This document shows positions 10,771 to 22,743 of a DNA stretch of 64,000 nucleotides, one piece after another; positions within the stretch are counted from its first letter, which is position 1, and each line of letters begins with the position of its first letter. The position numbers and the translations under genes are program-made. The notes under the pieces are model-generated. The model worked only from the letters and a program-made list of their open reading frames with translations, made no database searches and was not told the origin of the DNA. Location: NCBI GenBank assembly GCA_027924585.1, contig BSBM01000440.1:11625501-11689500 (forward strand). Direction: 5' to 3'. Origin of the DNA: Larix kaempferi. Its lineage: Eukaryota > Streptophyta > Pinopsida > Pinales > Pinaceae.

Positions 10771-11445
10771 TTACAAGATGCACCACCGTCCATGTAGCAT
10801 GCACTCCTAGCAACTGTGCTGGTAGAAAGAAAAGAAACTAGTGAGAAGTCACTTGCGAACTTTGCATCCAAGTCACTCAATTGAGTTTCTGAAAATGTTG
10901 CTACCTGCTACGTTTTTCCTTTTCCTTTCTTCTCTTTGGACACTAAGATGCATTGTGCGCATTCTTGTGGCAAATGAAACACTTGATTTTAATAAAGTCT
11001 TTCTTCTTCCCCGGCTCTGAGGTCACCCCCTCATTGTTACCCTTCTTGTTGGGAACCTTTCCTTTGCCCTTTCTTGTCTTATTGACAAGGGCTAGGTTCT
11101 CATCACTACCTCCTTGCTTACTAGCTCTGGACTCCTTCTGAGTCTTTTTCTAGATGCAAACATCCCAAAGCCTCTCCCATTTGAGAAGTTTCTCTCGAGT
11201 GCAAAGTCCTTTTACAAATGGTTCCCAAGGCTTGGTGAAACCATTCAATGCCACATTGACAAGCTCTATGTCAACCACTTTCTCCCCAATGGCTGCAAGT
11301 TGATCATGTATATGTGTGATCCTCATGAGATAGCTGGTAACATTTTAAGATCTTGACATCTGGACATCTTTGAGTTTATCTTCAAAATGACCTTCCTATT
11401 CATGTTGTCACTTGGGAATAAAGCCACTAGAGCTTTGTACATTTC

Positions 11446-11694
11446 TCACCCCGACGTCTTCTCTACTAGATGAGGAATCAGGTGATCCTTCACAACATCT
11501 AGGATCACTCTCGGGGCTTTTATGTCCTTCTCATGAGCTGTGAACTGAGTTGGATCTATTGGTGCAGGAATAACCTTCTCCACAATCTCCCAAAGGTCTT
11601 GTTCCTTCAAAAGCAAAGTTACCCTCACTTTCCAGGACAGGAAGTTAGATGTCTCATCTAACATGTCTTCAAATCTAAGATTGTTTGTTGCCAT
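11446..11694 (-). pseudogene. copia-2 gag N-terminus
   Basis: The frame starts MATNNLRFEDMLDETSN at 11694 and continues NFLSWKVRVTLLLKEQDLW, matching the gag start lost from copia-1. It closes at 11446, just after the HLIPHLVEK motif, where gag should continue. The remaining gag, including the zinc knuckle region near 10900-11000, is present only in decayed form. The start is well supported because it follows the primer site and leader at the normal distance for plant copia elements. Confidence 0.75.
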
Positions 11695-11860
11695 TTCTTA
11701 GATCTTATCAAAAATAATTGTCATGTGCTTATTCCCTCAAGCACCCACCAAGATCTACTACTATAAACCCCAGATATGCATTAGATTTGTATGTTGATCA
11801 CTCAGATCAAATAGATTTGTTGCAGCAAAATTTAGATATGCCTCCCTCTTGGAGTGAATG

Positions 11861-11871
11861 CTTTGATACCA
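11861..11871 (-). promoter_or_regulatory. Primer-binding site of copia-2 (tRNA-Met type)
   Basis: Read on the minus strand this is TGGTATCAAAG, one mismatch from TGGTATCAGAG, the site complementary to the 3' end of initiator tRNA-Met used by most plant copia elements. It directly abuts the LTR. Confidence 0.75.
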
Positions 11872-12837
11872 TATTATTTTTTCTTTATCCTAGAAACAGA
11901 TAAACATTTCCTAGTGATTTCCTAACTAAAAAATAAATTTTTCAGCTCACTGAATAATTTATATGGTTGGAATTAATTAACAAAATTTAATAGCGAAAGC
12001 AAAACAATGGAAACAGATCTCAAACACATGCACAAAATTTCTGCCCCTCAAATCAATCTTTCATTCAAATAATTTCCAAGCTTACAAGGACTCCCATATT
12101 GAGAAAATGGCTCGAAAAAATACAACTATGGCAAACTTGGCAAAATGCCCTCCTCAAGAAAATTCTCCTACAGAAATGCCAAGCAAAACCCCCTGCTCAA
12201 TCTATTGTATCCTACAACTTGTACGGGCCTGTACTGATCTATTGTACTTTCTGTATGGAGTGTACGGAAAGCCTTGTACCCTATGGATCTACCTGTACGG
12301 CCTGTTGTACGACTGGCTGGTGTAGCTTGTATGTTTGTCATATGGCCCTAATGGTTGTACAATTGGCTGGTACGATCTGCTCCTACACCTGTACAGTCTA
12401 CCCAACAAACTGATGGAGCTTCTTTCTATTGGTATGGCCCACCTCCAAAGATTCTCTAACTACTACAATATTCTCTCTGCCAAATCTGTCAAGTGGAAGT
12501 CCTCCACTCTCTCAACTGAGTTTCTCTTGTGTCTTCTCCTCTCACCTTGGTTTCCATTGATAATCTTAAGATGAAACAAAACCCTAACCTCCTAAGTGAT
12601 CAATGGTTGAGATTATATCTCCTCCTCACTTGAGATCAACAGCTGAGATTCACTTAATTAACTTAAATCACTAATGCCAAAAACTTAAGCATTTTATTAA
12701 ATTAACCACAATAAATCTAAAAAGACATTCACTTTAATAATTAACTTAATAAGGTGAATTCCGAAAGTTTTGAGAGGTATCCACAAGGTAGACACAAACC
12801 CATGTGGAAATACCTGTCTAAGTTACAAACATCAACA
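11872..12837 (-). repeat. LTR of copia-2
   Basis: On the minus strand the LTR starts TGTTGATGTTTGTAACTTAG at 12837 and ends beside the primer site at 11872. It matches the copia-1 LTRs (TGTCTACC, ACCTCTCAAAACTTT and the leader blocks). The right border has the canonical CA, while the left border reads TA instead of TG. Between about 12220 and 12400 it carries many TGTACGG/GGTGTAC words. Confidence 0.8.
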
Positions 12838-14330
12838 ATTATCTTCACTGATAAAGTAGGGCCCCACAAGTTTTAAATATAGCATGTGACAAAACAAAAG
12901 GGGGAAAAGGAAAAAGGGCTCGTCCCACACATGTGAGGTTCTTTTAAAAAATATAGAATTGAATTTCAATGGTATTAAGTTTTAACATTATTTGTCCAAC
13001 CCATCATGTCAAATAGGGGATGTCTTTCAAAGCTATTAGAGCATGTATTTCCACCATCAATGAAAAGGACTTCGCCACATCATCGATCATTCCACTCACT
13101 TGCCAAGTAGGGTTTTTTTACCTCCTTGCTCCATTTGGCAATTGTGTAGTGGTTAGATGTTGTGAAGTGGACCCATTTCCTCATACTCTATGAAATCAAG
13201 ATTGCCTCCATTGGCCAGTGCCAGACTTTGCTGCAATTGCAGCCCTTTCCATGTCCCTCCTTTTTAATTTTGAATCTAGGGCTTGCCTATTGTTTCACTT
13301 AGAGGGAAGCTCAAGCCACCATTCGAAATATGGCCATCAAGAGATCCCTACGCTCAGCCACATTGCCCATGTATTTCCCTCCTCTCCCTCCAAAACCTAA
13401 CCCTCGAACTTGGTTACCTCCAACATCAAAACCCAGATGCCCTTGTTTCCTTTTCCCAATCCTATAAACTTCACATACACTCGAACCTGTCGTTCAAACC
13501 CCAAACTTGGCTATTCTTTCCCCAACCCCATCTTTGGTTTCCACTCTAACAGACCAAGTCCCCATGCTCCGATGGTTGAATGATCGATTTACAACACATT
13601 CGAACTAAGTGATCAACCCAAGGTGCCCCTAAGATTAGGTTCCACGGCCTCTCACACCATAGTGAAACGTTGCTAGAGTCCTCGTGCCCAAATGAAGAAA
13701 CCCTCCTAAAACTTGGAAATCAAATCATGGATGCAATTGGAGTTATACTTTCCCTGGATTTTCTCTGAAGAAGGAAACCTTCTCTTTCAAATTTATAGAA
13801 ATTTGCTAGGGTGATTTGAAATTTGAATTTCTGTAGCTCCCTGAGATTTCAACATGTTTTTCCTATGTTTTCTAACTTCACTAATAAGCTCAAATTATAA
13901 TGGTATTGAGTTTCACGATAACAAGATGGCTTACAGGCGTACTAGACAGAAAGGCAAGGCGGTACAAAAAGTACCCTCATATGAAGAGTGCAGAACAATC
14001 ACTACACCTTTTGGGGATACAAGTAGTGAAACAAAGGCAGAGCCTTCTTACAAATGGGGAGAAATCTACATGATTTTCAAAAGTGAAAATTAACCCACTA
14101 TCCCAATGGAAGATAGAGATGATATGGGGGTGTATCAAAATATGAGGAGATCAAAACTACAAAGGGTGGTTGCTCGACCGACTGTGTTCCCATGCGCCGA
14201 GATAGTTTCTTGGATCCTCCCCAAAGCTTAATGTCAAGGACAACTCAATCACCAATGTTGATGAGACTAAACTCATCACATCATTCCAACCATTTATTAC
14301 AAATATCCACCAGCAAGAGCCCACTTCACT
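12838..14330. other. Gene-free DNA
   Basis: No convincing gene is seen. Short open frames at 13218-13549 and 13854-14093 overlap in different frames and show no recognisable domain. The frame 13854-14093 includes MAYRRTRQKGKAVQKV, which looks like the start of a basic protein, but no family was recognised. The stretch may be the left part of the repeat ORF at 14336-14766. Confidence 0.4.
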
Positions 14331-14335
14331 AATGA

Positions 14336-14766
14336 ATGGTTGGACCAAGTACAGTTAGACATTCATGCAATCCTCCGAAGCTAGTGAATGGAAGACAAGA
14401 GACTCAAGGTTCAATGAGAAGGTGGACCCTACCCAACAAAAAGCCTCATGCCCCCTTACCGAGTGGCAATCGTGTTATTGGCTCGATTTGTATGGGAAGG
14501 AAGATGCTTCCATGTTTTACAGAGCTTGGGTACCAATCCTCCTCTAAGTGATCACCCACGGGTTCATTTTTAATTGGGGAGCAATCCTATTCACAAACAT
14601 GATGCAAGTAGCCATAACAGCACAAAACGCACCACCAAGTCAAGCTAGTGAATTTTATGACTTCATACCTCCTAGACATCACCTCTACTGCCCAGTCTTT
14701 CATGGGGATGGAAATGGGCCTAGCTACCCTCTAAACCCCCTATTCATGTCTACTATAAAGTGTTAG
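14336..14766 (+). pseudogene. Remnant of an unrecognised repeat-borne ORF
   Basis: Two consecutive open stretches on the plus strand, 14365-14547 and 14548-14766, can be read as one degenerate protein (WLDLYGKEDASMFYRAW, then VITHGFIFNWGAI, then HLYCPVFHGDGNG). The stretch ends where an LTR-like sequence starts (TGTTAGACACAATGG at 14760). A similarly styled fragment (EEFMRPLYTLIHKQP) occurs at 18508-18744. I could not assign a family. It looks like a protein from a large transposable element rather than a host gene. Confidence 0.4.
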
Positions 14767-16560
14767 ACACAATGGACACACTGAGAGGGGGGGTTGAATC
14801 AGTGTGCAAGAAATTTCAAACTTTTTCACTTCTCATCAATGTTAAGCAGAGTTCATCATTCACATTATGCTACTAAGTACATCAACATTCATCAATTAAT
14901 CAACAATGAATCATAAACATGTCATAGAGTCAAACACATCACAAGACAAGATTGGTATAGTAAGCTTTATTTGTAATTTTATATGATGTACAATGGAAGA
15001 CTTCAATCTTCGGGATTACATCAGCACCAACTCTTACAACAGGACCCCAGGACCCAGCCTTCTTTTCTCAGCTCCAACTGGGAATAGGTGAGGTATCCAA
15101 ACCTCAGGTGCAAGACATAGCTTGCATTACATATTGATCAATATGTTACCATCACTATCATCATCCTTTGACTCACTCATGTCACTGCTTTCCAAGTTAC
15201 TGTCTGTTATCAATCACTGCCATATCAAGTCTTTCACTGCAAGTGTGTCACTGTCATAATCACAACTCAACCAAGTATCTGCTCACACTTTCAATCAATT
15301 GTCAAATGTCAAGGCTATCAAGTCTAGCTTTCAATTGTACTGTCAAGTCAATCAATGTCAATTCAATCTGACATCATCTGCTTAATAGTCAAAGCACTGT
15401 TGCTGGAATTATCACTGTCAAGCCAATATATGATTGTTCATGTAACCAATGCGTGATAGTTCATCCAATCAGTATGTTTTACTGAGTATACACAGTTTTC
15501 TTCTGTAGATACAATGTTACCTAAACCTTCGTTAGTTCTGTCTAAATCAGACCTTGTTGCTCCTGGTCCTAGGCTACCTCAGATATATACAAAGATCAGG
15601 ACTTAATGTTTCTTCAAACCAGAACATCCAGCTACTTGTACAAGTGTCCTAAGTGTAGGGATAAGAAGGTATTTCAACAGTCTTCAAAGTGTCATCTTCA
15701 AATACCTCAACGGGAAGTTTGTATGCGCATCAGTTACTTCAGATCTATTGACTATCTTTTGTTCATTTCAAAACTTCAATGAACTTGCTTCAAATCAATG
15801 ATTAATTCTGCCTTGATATTTTGATCGTCACTGCCACAGAGGTATTTGGCTACCACAATATGATCTCTTCAACCTACACCAAAAGAGTCTCTATCTCTTC
15901 TGGCTTGTCATTTAAAAGGCATATCTCACATGTCACACAATGTTGCTACCTCGGGATCTTTCAATCTATCTTGCAGCTTCGGATGCCTGTAAGATAAGAT
16001 CACACAACTGCTGTAGCAACCCGAATTTCAGATGAAACACTGTGCCTGCGGCTGCCTCAGTCCACTGTACCCGAATTTCAGAGCTCAATCAAACTTCAAA
16101 CTTTGTCAAAACAAATGAGAACGTTAACCTGCTATTTATACACATTTTCCACAATACATTTTACTGGGCCGACTTTGCCCTAGGTTTAATATTGATTAAA
16201 ATCTTTTAGAAAGCTGACCTTGTAACTTGTAAGGCTGTTCAATTTTTAATTGGGACGACTTATCCATAAAATAAATTTTAATCCATGTTTTGAGGCAGCA
16301 GCTTGTTACGTGGGCTAGAAGGATCTTTCCTCTGGCTGACATGATAGATCTTATAAAGATTTTATGTTTAAAAAACCTCAGATGGGCCGATTTGTCTTAT
16401 TTTCAACATATCTAAATTTTTTTTATGACATGTTCATGAGGGCCGACTTCACTTTCAAGCCTGCCGTGAGAGTTTCTTTCATGGCTTGAATGGAGCTGTT
16501 GTACACTCGTAGCTTCATCAATAAGGTCAACACATCATCATCATCTTTACTACGTCCTTA
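14760..16560 (-). repeat. LTR-like repeat, minus-strand promoter
   Basis: The left border TGTTAGACACAATGGAC followed by a G-run and TTGAATCAGTG has the look of an LTR end. A minus-strand TATA-like box (GTGTATAAATAG) lies near 16130-16142. Reading frames are short. The right border is undefined. The call rests on overall texture and is tentative. Confidence 0.35.
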
Positions 16561-17064
16561 TGATTTCAAGGCTCCTTTACATACACATGTGGTCTTCTTC
16601 ACATACTCATGGGCTTCAAAGCAAAGATCCATCAAAACATGCAAGGACTGCATGCCATGTTGAAGGGCTCCAAAGGCATGTGCATTTATTATCTCCATGG
16701 TTTCCTTACCAAGTACAAGTACAAGTGGACTCCATCAACAAGAGTGTGGTCTCCATGACTCGAACCATATCCAAGGGTTCCATGACCCCATCAAGCCACA
16801 ATATCTTCAACAAATGACCACAGAATGGGTCATTTGAAATTTTGAACCACCTAGTGCTCCAAAGCACACACCAACTGTAAATGGGCTCCAATGCCCAAAC
16901 TACCATGTCTTGCTTGCCATGTCATCAACAATCACAACCTTTGTCATTAATGCCTTCAGCCTTGACATCAATGATAACCATGCTCAATATAAAGTGCTAT
17001 GGTGTAATGTTCCATTTGATAAACTGGAACATATGACATGCAGAGCATGCGAGCCATAGCTCAA

Positions 17065-17150
17065 GAGCGAGCATGCATGCATGCAAAAGTGAGATGCATG
17101 CATGCAAAAAGTGAGATGCATGCATGCAAAAGTGAGATGCATGCAACTCA
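17065..17150. repeat. GCATGCATGCAAAAGTGAGAT short tandem repeats
   Basis: The unit GCATGCATGCAAAA(A)GTGAGAT of about 22-24 bp is repeated roughly three to four times. GCATGC is itself palindromic, so each unit also carries a small dyad. Confidence 0.85.
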
Positions 17151-17221
17151 ACTGGAAAATAGAAGAGAAAAGTAACTTAGGTATACAAAAGTTAGGGCAT
17201 GCAATGTCAAAGATATAAAAG

Positions 17222-18287
17222 AAGGATAAAGTGAGTTACTAGGTATCTATTATTATGATTGATGATTGAGAATTGGTTTAGAGAGCTCTGAGATCTGATT
17301 TAGGGTTGAGGGCGGATTGCCCTAGCCAACATTGGTTTCGACGGTGAAATCTATCCGTCCTAATCAATCTCTTGGATAGATCATTCAGATCTATCATTCG
17401 TACTTCATCCGGAGAAGATTAATTCGTATTTGAGCAGAGATTACTTATTTACAGTGCTGCTACAGTGACGTGAATAGTGCTGCTACAGTACAGTGCTACA
17501 GTGCCGTGCTACATTATTTTTATGTTCTAATCTATATTTATTGTGTTCTGGGCCATATTTATTGTGTTCTGGGCCATACTTGCAAGTGTGAGGACCGTAC
17601 TAATGATTATATGCCTGATACTCTATATCTGGGCAACTAGATTCAGTGCTGGGTTGATTATTTGCATCTTTACAACAATATATCACTGCTGGGCAGCGCA
17701 CTTACCTTCAGAACAGCCATTAACGTGTGGAGGACCCCTGGTTATGCATCGAGCTTATATATATATATATATATTCTGTAGCAGCAAATATCCTTGTTAG
17801 TCAACGCCTACAGCAAGAAGAATCACATCATTGGTGTCTGGGGAATAGCTATACAAACCAGATCTGTATTTGGCTAGTATGGAGTGGAATCGCTGCTATC
17901 TCTTGCTGCAAGAACGTTGGGTTGCTGCTGGTTATTTAACGGGGTTTCATGCAATACTGTGGACACTTTCCAGCAGAAGCTTGGCACAAGAAGGTCTGCC
18001 CATTACTTACAGAATCTGCATGCATCAATTGCCTTTCCAGATCTGGGCGCATCTCATATTACAGTGAGAATATTAAGGCTGCTACCTATTGTCCCAAGCA
18101 ACGCCATAATTACATCATTGCCGACCTTTAGAGTGCTGCTACAGCTCTATTAGATCTGAAGTTATTAATATTCAAATACATACACACATGCAAGGTGGAA
18201 TCAGCGGTCACGAACATGAACAGTCCACTGTCGACATAATTCAAGGTCAGAATTGTTCTATTTCTGATATCTGATTATTACTTGTGA
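17222..18287. repeat. Dispersed repeat shared with 29380-29560
   Basis: The block around 17250-17400 (TTGATGATTGAGAATT, GAGAGCTC, AGGGTTGAGGGC, GAAATCTATC) matches the block near 29415-29540 in the same order at moderate identity, so both belong to one repeat family, perhaps an LTR leader. Between 17450 and 17520 the word GCTGCTACAGT recurs several times. No coding region is supported. Confidence 0.5.
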
Positions 18288-18507
18288 TTGAGTAAAAATT
18301 TCATCTATGAATTGAATAAGTGGGTTTTAGCTTATCACCTTGGGCTTCAAGGTTTGAATACATATGCATATCAACTGTTAGGTTTGATGATATTGGGTTA
18401 TGATGTTTATCAATATGGCATGCAATTAAACTATAAGAAATTACCCCTCATGCAAATCCATGCAAAACAACCAATAAAGCTACAAAATCAGCAGCTACTG
18501 AAATCAA

Positions 18508-18744
18508 GTGAAACAAACTCAGTCAAAGTCAAAATTCCTCTACTTGGAATCTTACATATGGGAGCACAAATACACCAGCAGTTATCAAAAGTTTTGTGAA
18601 GAGTTTATGAGGCCTCTGTATACATTGATCCATAAACAACCAGCCAACTACATGTCAAATGTTGCATTCGAGGCCATAGTTGATCTTGGGGATTGTTACC
18701 TTACGATGGACCATGCATATCTAAGAGCCTCTTGTTGCTCTTAA
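18508..18744 (+). pseudogene. Fragment of repeat-borne ORF
   Basis: The translation contains FCEEFMRPLYTLIHKQPANY and DLGDCYLTMDHAYLRA, a compact, protein-like stretch that ends abruptly at a junction with gypsy sequence near 18745. Its style fits the fragment at 14336-14766 and it may be a later part of the same protein, separated by an insertion. The family was not recognised. Confidence 0.35.
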
Positions 18745-18996
18745 ACACCTCACATACTCCCCAGGTATGTGACTGCTAAAGTGGTGTTGATGGAAATTGC
18801 ATATCAAACGTACATAAACAGGATTGGATCGACCCACTTCTTGTACTACTGCATCGTCGAGTAAAGCAAAAGGGTTGATCCATTCTTCATTGATGGCATA
18901 GTAAGCTTCTTCACCCACACCTGTGCTCGGGAGAGGATCAACCATGATGCTATAGGCTCTTGAAGAATCATACATTGGTGGGCCAAGGAACTTCCA

Positions 18997-19638
18997 CTAA
19001 TCATTGTCTTCCGTAAACCTGTAATTTTCTTCCAAGAGAGCCCAAATATCATAAGAAACCGCAACCTGAGGATATGGAGAATTCACCATTTCTGTATATT
19101 CTTCAGTTTCTTCAATTAAGGCTTCTTGCTCTTCATCTTCAGGAATCACTTCATCTCCGGTCATAAGGGCCATTACGTCATCTTCCCAGTCCTGAACAAT
19201 GGTTTCTTCAAGTAAATCTTCCGAGAATTGATCTTCGTCAAGGACTGCCTCATGCTCCTCTGAAAGTTGTTCATCAATATCCCTACGATCGTCCTTTATT
19301 ATCATAATGATTTCTTCCTTAGCATTGGGGCCCCATCGATCGCTGAATGCCTCAACCAGTTGGAGGAAGGAAGATATCCTCTTAGGAGGGAGTCCTTCAT
19401 ACCAAGCTTCCATAACCTGGTCACCTCCTAGTTCGAAGGACATTACGAACAGCTCCATAATGGTATCCTCATCTGTGATATCCCACGCTAACAAAACTTC
19501 TTTGAACTTCATGACATGTGTTGTAACGGTATCCTTTCCCTTGTGGAACATTGGGATAGACTTCAGACAACGATGTTTATTCAATCTATTCGGGTACCTC
19601 GGAATATTTGAGAATTCAAACGGATCAAGGCTCCCCAT
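18997..19638 (-). pseudogene. Ty3/gypsy gag protein with acidic tail
   Basis: The 213-residue frame starts MGSLDPFEFSNIPRYPN and contains a retrotransposon gag core (IPMFHKGKDTVTTHVMKF and EAWYEGLPPKRISSFLQL, then FSDRWGP). The second half is strongly acidic (for example EEHEAVLDEDQFSEDLLEE and EDEEQEALIEETEEYTE), unlike the basic zinc-knuckle tail of many gag proteins. The frame ends at 18997; similar acidic sequence continues in another frame (GVGEEAYYAINEEW at about 18880-18927), so a frameshift has probably cut the original polyprotein. Gag would form the particle that packages element RNA. Confidence 0.75.
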
Positions 19639-19968
19639 ATCTCTGGTCTTTCAGTTTCGTTCTTGTAAAGTACTTCCTTTATTTTTTCTTTAGTTGGAGT
19701 CGCCAGGAGAGACCTGCCAAGCTAGCTCAACAAACCTCACCAAAGTACTAAAACAAGGGCGTACCTGATATGATGCCGATTGTTCCAATTGCTTCTTGAT
19801 GAGTGGAGTCATCTTAAATGAGTGGAGTCGCTAGGTAAGATCTGTAAGATTAGTCCTTAAATATTTTCAAAATACCAATCAAAGACTTACCTCAATTTTC
19901 TTACCAAATGTCGTTTTTGCCAAGGATGTAATGACTCCGGATAGACCACTTCAATCTTTGAAATGTCA

Positions 19969-19983
19969 CCGGCAACGGCGCCA
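19969..19983 (-). promoter_or_regulatory. Primer-binding site, tRNA-Asp type
   Basis: The minus strand reads TGGCGCCGTTGCCGG, complementary to the 3' end of plant tRNA-Asp including the CCA tail. It lies four bases after the LTR end TAACA, the normal position for the first-strand primer of a gypsy element. Confidence 0.85.
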
Positions 19984-19987
19984 AAAT

Positions 19988-22743
19988 TGTTACCGGCTGA
20001 ACTAGCAGGGCTAGTTCCCAGTAAGCAAATATAAGAAGTGTGACCCAATGTCACCTCGATCACAATTCTAACTTCTTTGGAGTCTCAGAACCTCCAAGGG
20101 GAAGGACCCTTTTTATATCTTGTAGGACACTGATGCAACAAAGACTATATTCTCTATGCCATTGTTAGTTTTGACCAGTGCCTTATGGAGTCAATTTGAG
20201 AGTGCAGAAAATGAATTCAAAGTGTTTGTAGGGATATTGATCCAATGATGTGAGTGATAAGCAAGATAGATAACCAAAAGTGTTCTTAGCACACAAGTAA
20301 GATCATATAACCATGGAACATCCAAGTATTAATGCCAATCTACGTACAAAAGATCATTTACCAACATTGTTATGTAAGAGTATGTCATAAACGAAAGTAA
20401 TCAACCCCAATACCTAGGCAACTCTATGGTAGCACCTTACATGTATTCAATAAATAATAGGGTACAACATAGCAACGTATATATGTCAAGACAAGAACGA
20501 AGGTATATTTCTTGAGCAGAATCTTATCGCTAAATGAATAGATGCTGTATGTAAATATTCGGTGCAATGTGGCAACAGAAAAGACAACCCTACTCTTACA
20601 TCATTCACCAATTATCTTTCAATATTCATCCACTAAATTTGTATGCAAAATACTAGGACAAACCTCCGAAATTCAAACACCTCCAGTATGATCAGAAAAT
20701 GCTAGTTCACTGTAAGTTTTCTCAGACTTAATGGCAGCATTAGAATATCAGAATTATGCCATCTCAGAATGGTCTATATTTTGCAATCACCAGGGCTGGA
20801 ATGTATGCTTATGAAGAAGACATTAATACTCAGCAATATCAGTAGCACTTCCTATTAATCACTGGAAACAAGTTCTTAGTATGCAGTATATGATGAAAAT
20901 GTGGAATTCAGACTTAAAATTTCACCCAAGGAGATCACCAAAATATAAAGTACTGTGACAGTCCAAAAAGATAAAAATAGGCAAGCTTCAGTTTATATAT
21001 TCGTTGACATGTGAACTTCATCAAATAATTCAACTTTTAACCATCGAATTTTATCAAATTAGGTGCTGGTTAAAGTCTGGTTTGTACCCTTTATTAGCTG
21101 TTTTAGCACAGTAAAAACACTCAGAAAATGCAAGCCAAGGTAATCACTGTAAGTGGCGCTATTTTCCAGAATTAAGGAAGCAATAAAAAAGGTTTTCAAC
21201 CAAGTTTATCAAATGCTCAGACCATCAACCAACATCCCATCATCAACACCATACATCAGTTTGTTACAGTGGCCAGATACATCAGTTATTCCACCAAACA
21301 CTCACTTATTTCTTTGATCAAATTACTAACCTCTTTTTTATGTGTTTTTAGATTTCGATGGGAGGACAAACCGAAGGTAGCATCCCTAAAGGCAGCTACA
21401 GCCCTCATGGGACTGTGAAGGTGAAGGAAGGGCTTAGGGAGACGAAATCCAAGGGGAGAAAGGAGAGAGGAAAGGAGCAGGGAAAGGTTGGCAGTAAGGA
21501 ATATGAAAGGGGCCGAGGTAGGAAAAGGAAAAGGAAGAGGAGACCCGGGAGGAGGACTGGTCAAATCGAGGTCAATTGGAGGATGGAGGGAGCAGAGGGA
21601 GGAAGGCCCGAGGGCTGTGGTAGGGAAACCGAGGGCTATTATGTGTAGGCCGAGGGTGTGAAAAAAGTATGAAAAGAGGTAAAGGAGAGGCCCGAAGGTC
21701 TGAGGTAAGGGAAGGAGTTGAGAGGAAGAGAGGAAGAAGGTGTGGAGAAAAAGGGATGGAGAAAAAGCGAGGGTTAGAGGAGAAGAAAAGGAGGATGAAG
21801 ATGGAGAGGATAGCGAAGGGGAAGAGGAAGGAAAAAGGAGGCAGCGAGGAGATAGCTAGGGAGGCCGAAGGTGTAGGAAGCAAGGGAGGAGCAGGTCGAG
21901 CAAGAAGGAGAGGAGAGCGAAGGCAAGGGGAATTTTTGAGGAGGTTGCGAAGGCAAGAATCAGAAAATTAGGGCTTTTTAGGGTTTTTATGACTTTAATT
22001 TTATGTAAAAATTAGCCTAAAATATAAAAACCAAAAGAATTAGAACTAAAATAATATGCACAAAAGTACAAACTCAGAAAATTAGGATTTAAAAGAAGAA
22101 AAACCCAGTGTTTTTAGAGAAATTTACCCTAACCCTAGAGCATCAAGGAGGATGGCCCTCCTCTTGAGATGGTACTTGCCAAGTTTGGCAAACTAGGGTT
22201 TTCTCCAACAACTACACAAGTTGGTTGAAGCAGCCCTAATTAAGACAAACCTTGGAGACCTAAAGCTCAAGCTTCACAATGCTAGGGTAACTAAAGGCTG
22301 AAAAAGACTTAGATAGGACAAATCCAACTTTTAACAAAGAGAAATCAAGAGAAGAAACTTAGATACCTCCTTGTGCATGTGTTAAGCAAACAACTCCTAG
22401 CATCACCTTAGCAAAGAGCAAGAACAAAGATACTTCAAAGATTTATCCCCAAACTAGCAAGTACATCCATCCTCAAGAGGTGCGCATCACTCCAGCAACC
22501 CAAATAGGGTAAAAATAAAAAATAAAAGTTTTTTCCCATGAGTTGTTAAAATGAAGTGATGAGAAGTGTATTTATACTTTTCTCCCACTCACTTTACAAA
22601 AATAAAAAAAATATCCAAGCCGACATGCCTTTTTAAAATGTCAATTTGAAATTATAAATGTCAACTTAAAATTAAAACAATAATAATATAAAATAATCAA
22701 ACCTGTGGGTAATTTGGGGCATTTTCCTCAGAATTTACCCACA
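19988..22743 (-). repeat. Probable long 5' LTR of the gypsy element
   Basis: The left border is TGTTACCGGC next to the primer site. The proposed right border is TTACCCACA at 22743, so that the minus strand runs from TGTGGGTAA to GGTAACA with TG and CA ends. A minus-strand TATA-like box (AAGTATAAATACAC) lies at 22568-22581. The right border also forms an inverted repeat (TGTGGGTAA at 22704 against TTACCCACA). The right end is inferred and could be wrong because no second LTR is available for comparison. Confidence 0.45.
21354..21970 (+). repeat. Long purine-rich tract
   Basis: For about 600 bp the plus strand is mostly G and A (GGAAGAGG, GAAGGGG and similar words). Open frames on both strands here (21358-21648, 21669-21971 and minus-strand counterparts) are simply the translation of this biased composition and are not regarded as genes. 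The tract lies inside the proposed gypsy LTR, so it would be pyrimidine-rich in the element RNA. Confidence 0.8.

Larger units (their letters stand above)
10771..12837 (-). mobile_element. Minus-strand copia fragment (copia-2): LTR, primer site, gag
   Basis: From right to left the fragment holds a complete LTR, a primer-binding site, an untranslated leader, the start of gag and a gag/protease-linker region. It is truncated at 10771 next to a hAT-like fragment. The region 10780-11060 is the reverse complement of the copia-1 stretch around its zinc knuckle and protease linker (for example CTAGCAACTGTGCTGGTAGAAAG), so the two elements belong to one family. Confidence 0.8.
18746..22743 (-). mobile_element. 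Ty3/gypsy retrotransposon fragment (5' LTR, primer site, gag)
   Basis: On the minus strand, from right to left: a long LTR (19988-22743), a tRNA-Asp primer-binding site (19969-19983), a leader, then gag (18997-19638) followed by frame-shifted downstream sequence to about 18745. No protease, reverse transcriptase or 3' LTR is present, so the element is truncated at its 3' side by the junction near 18745. Confidence 0.75.

Noticed and set aside
21358-21971. Long Arg/Lys/Gly-rich open frames on the plus strand and Pro/Ser-rich frames on the minus strand
   Set aside because: They follow from the purine-rich composition, occur on both strands at once and contain no domain.
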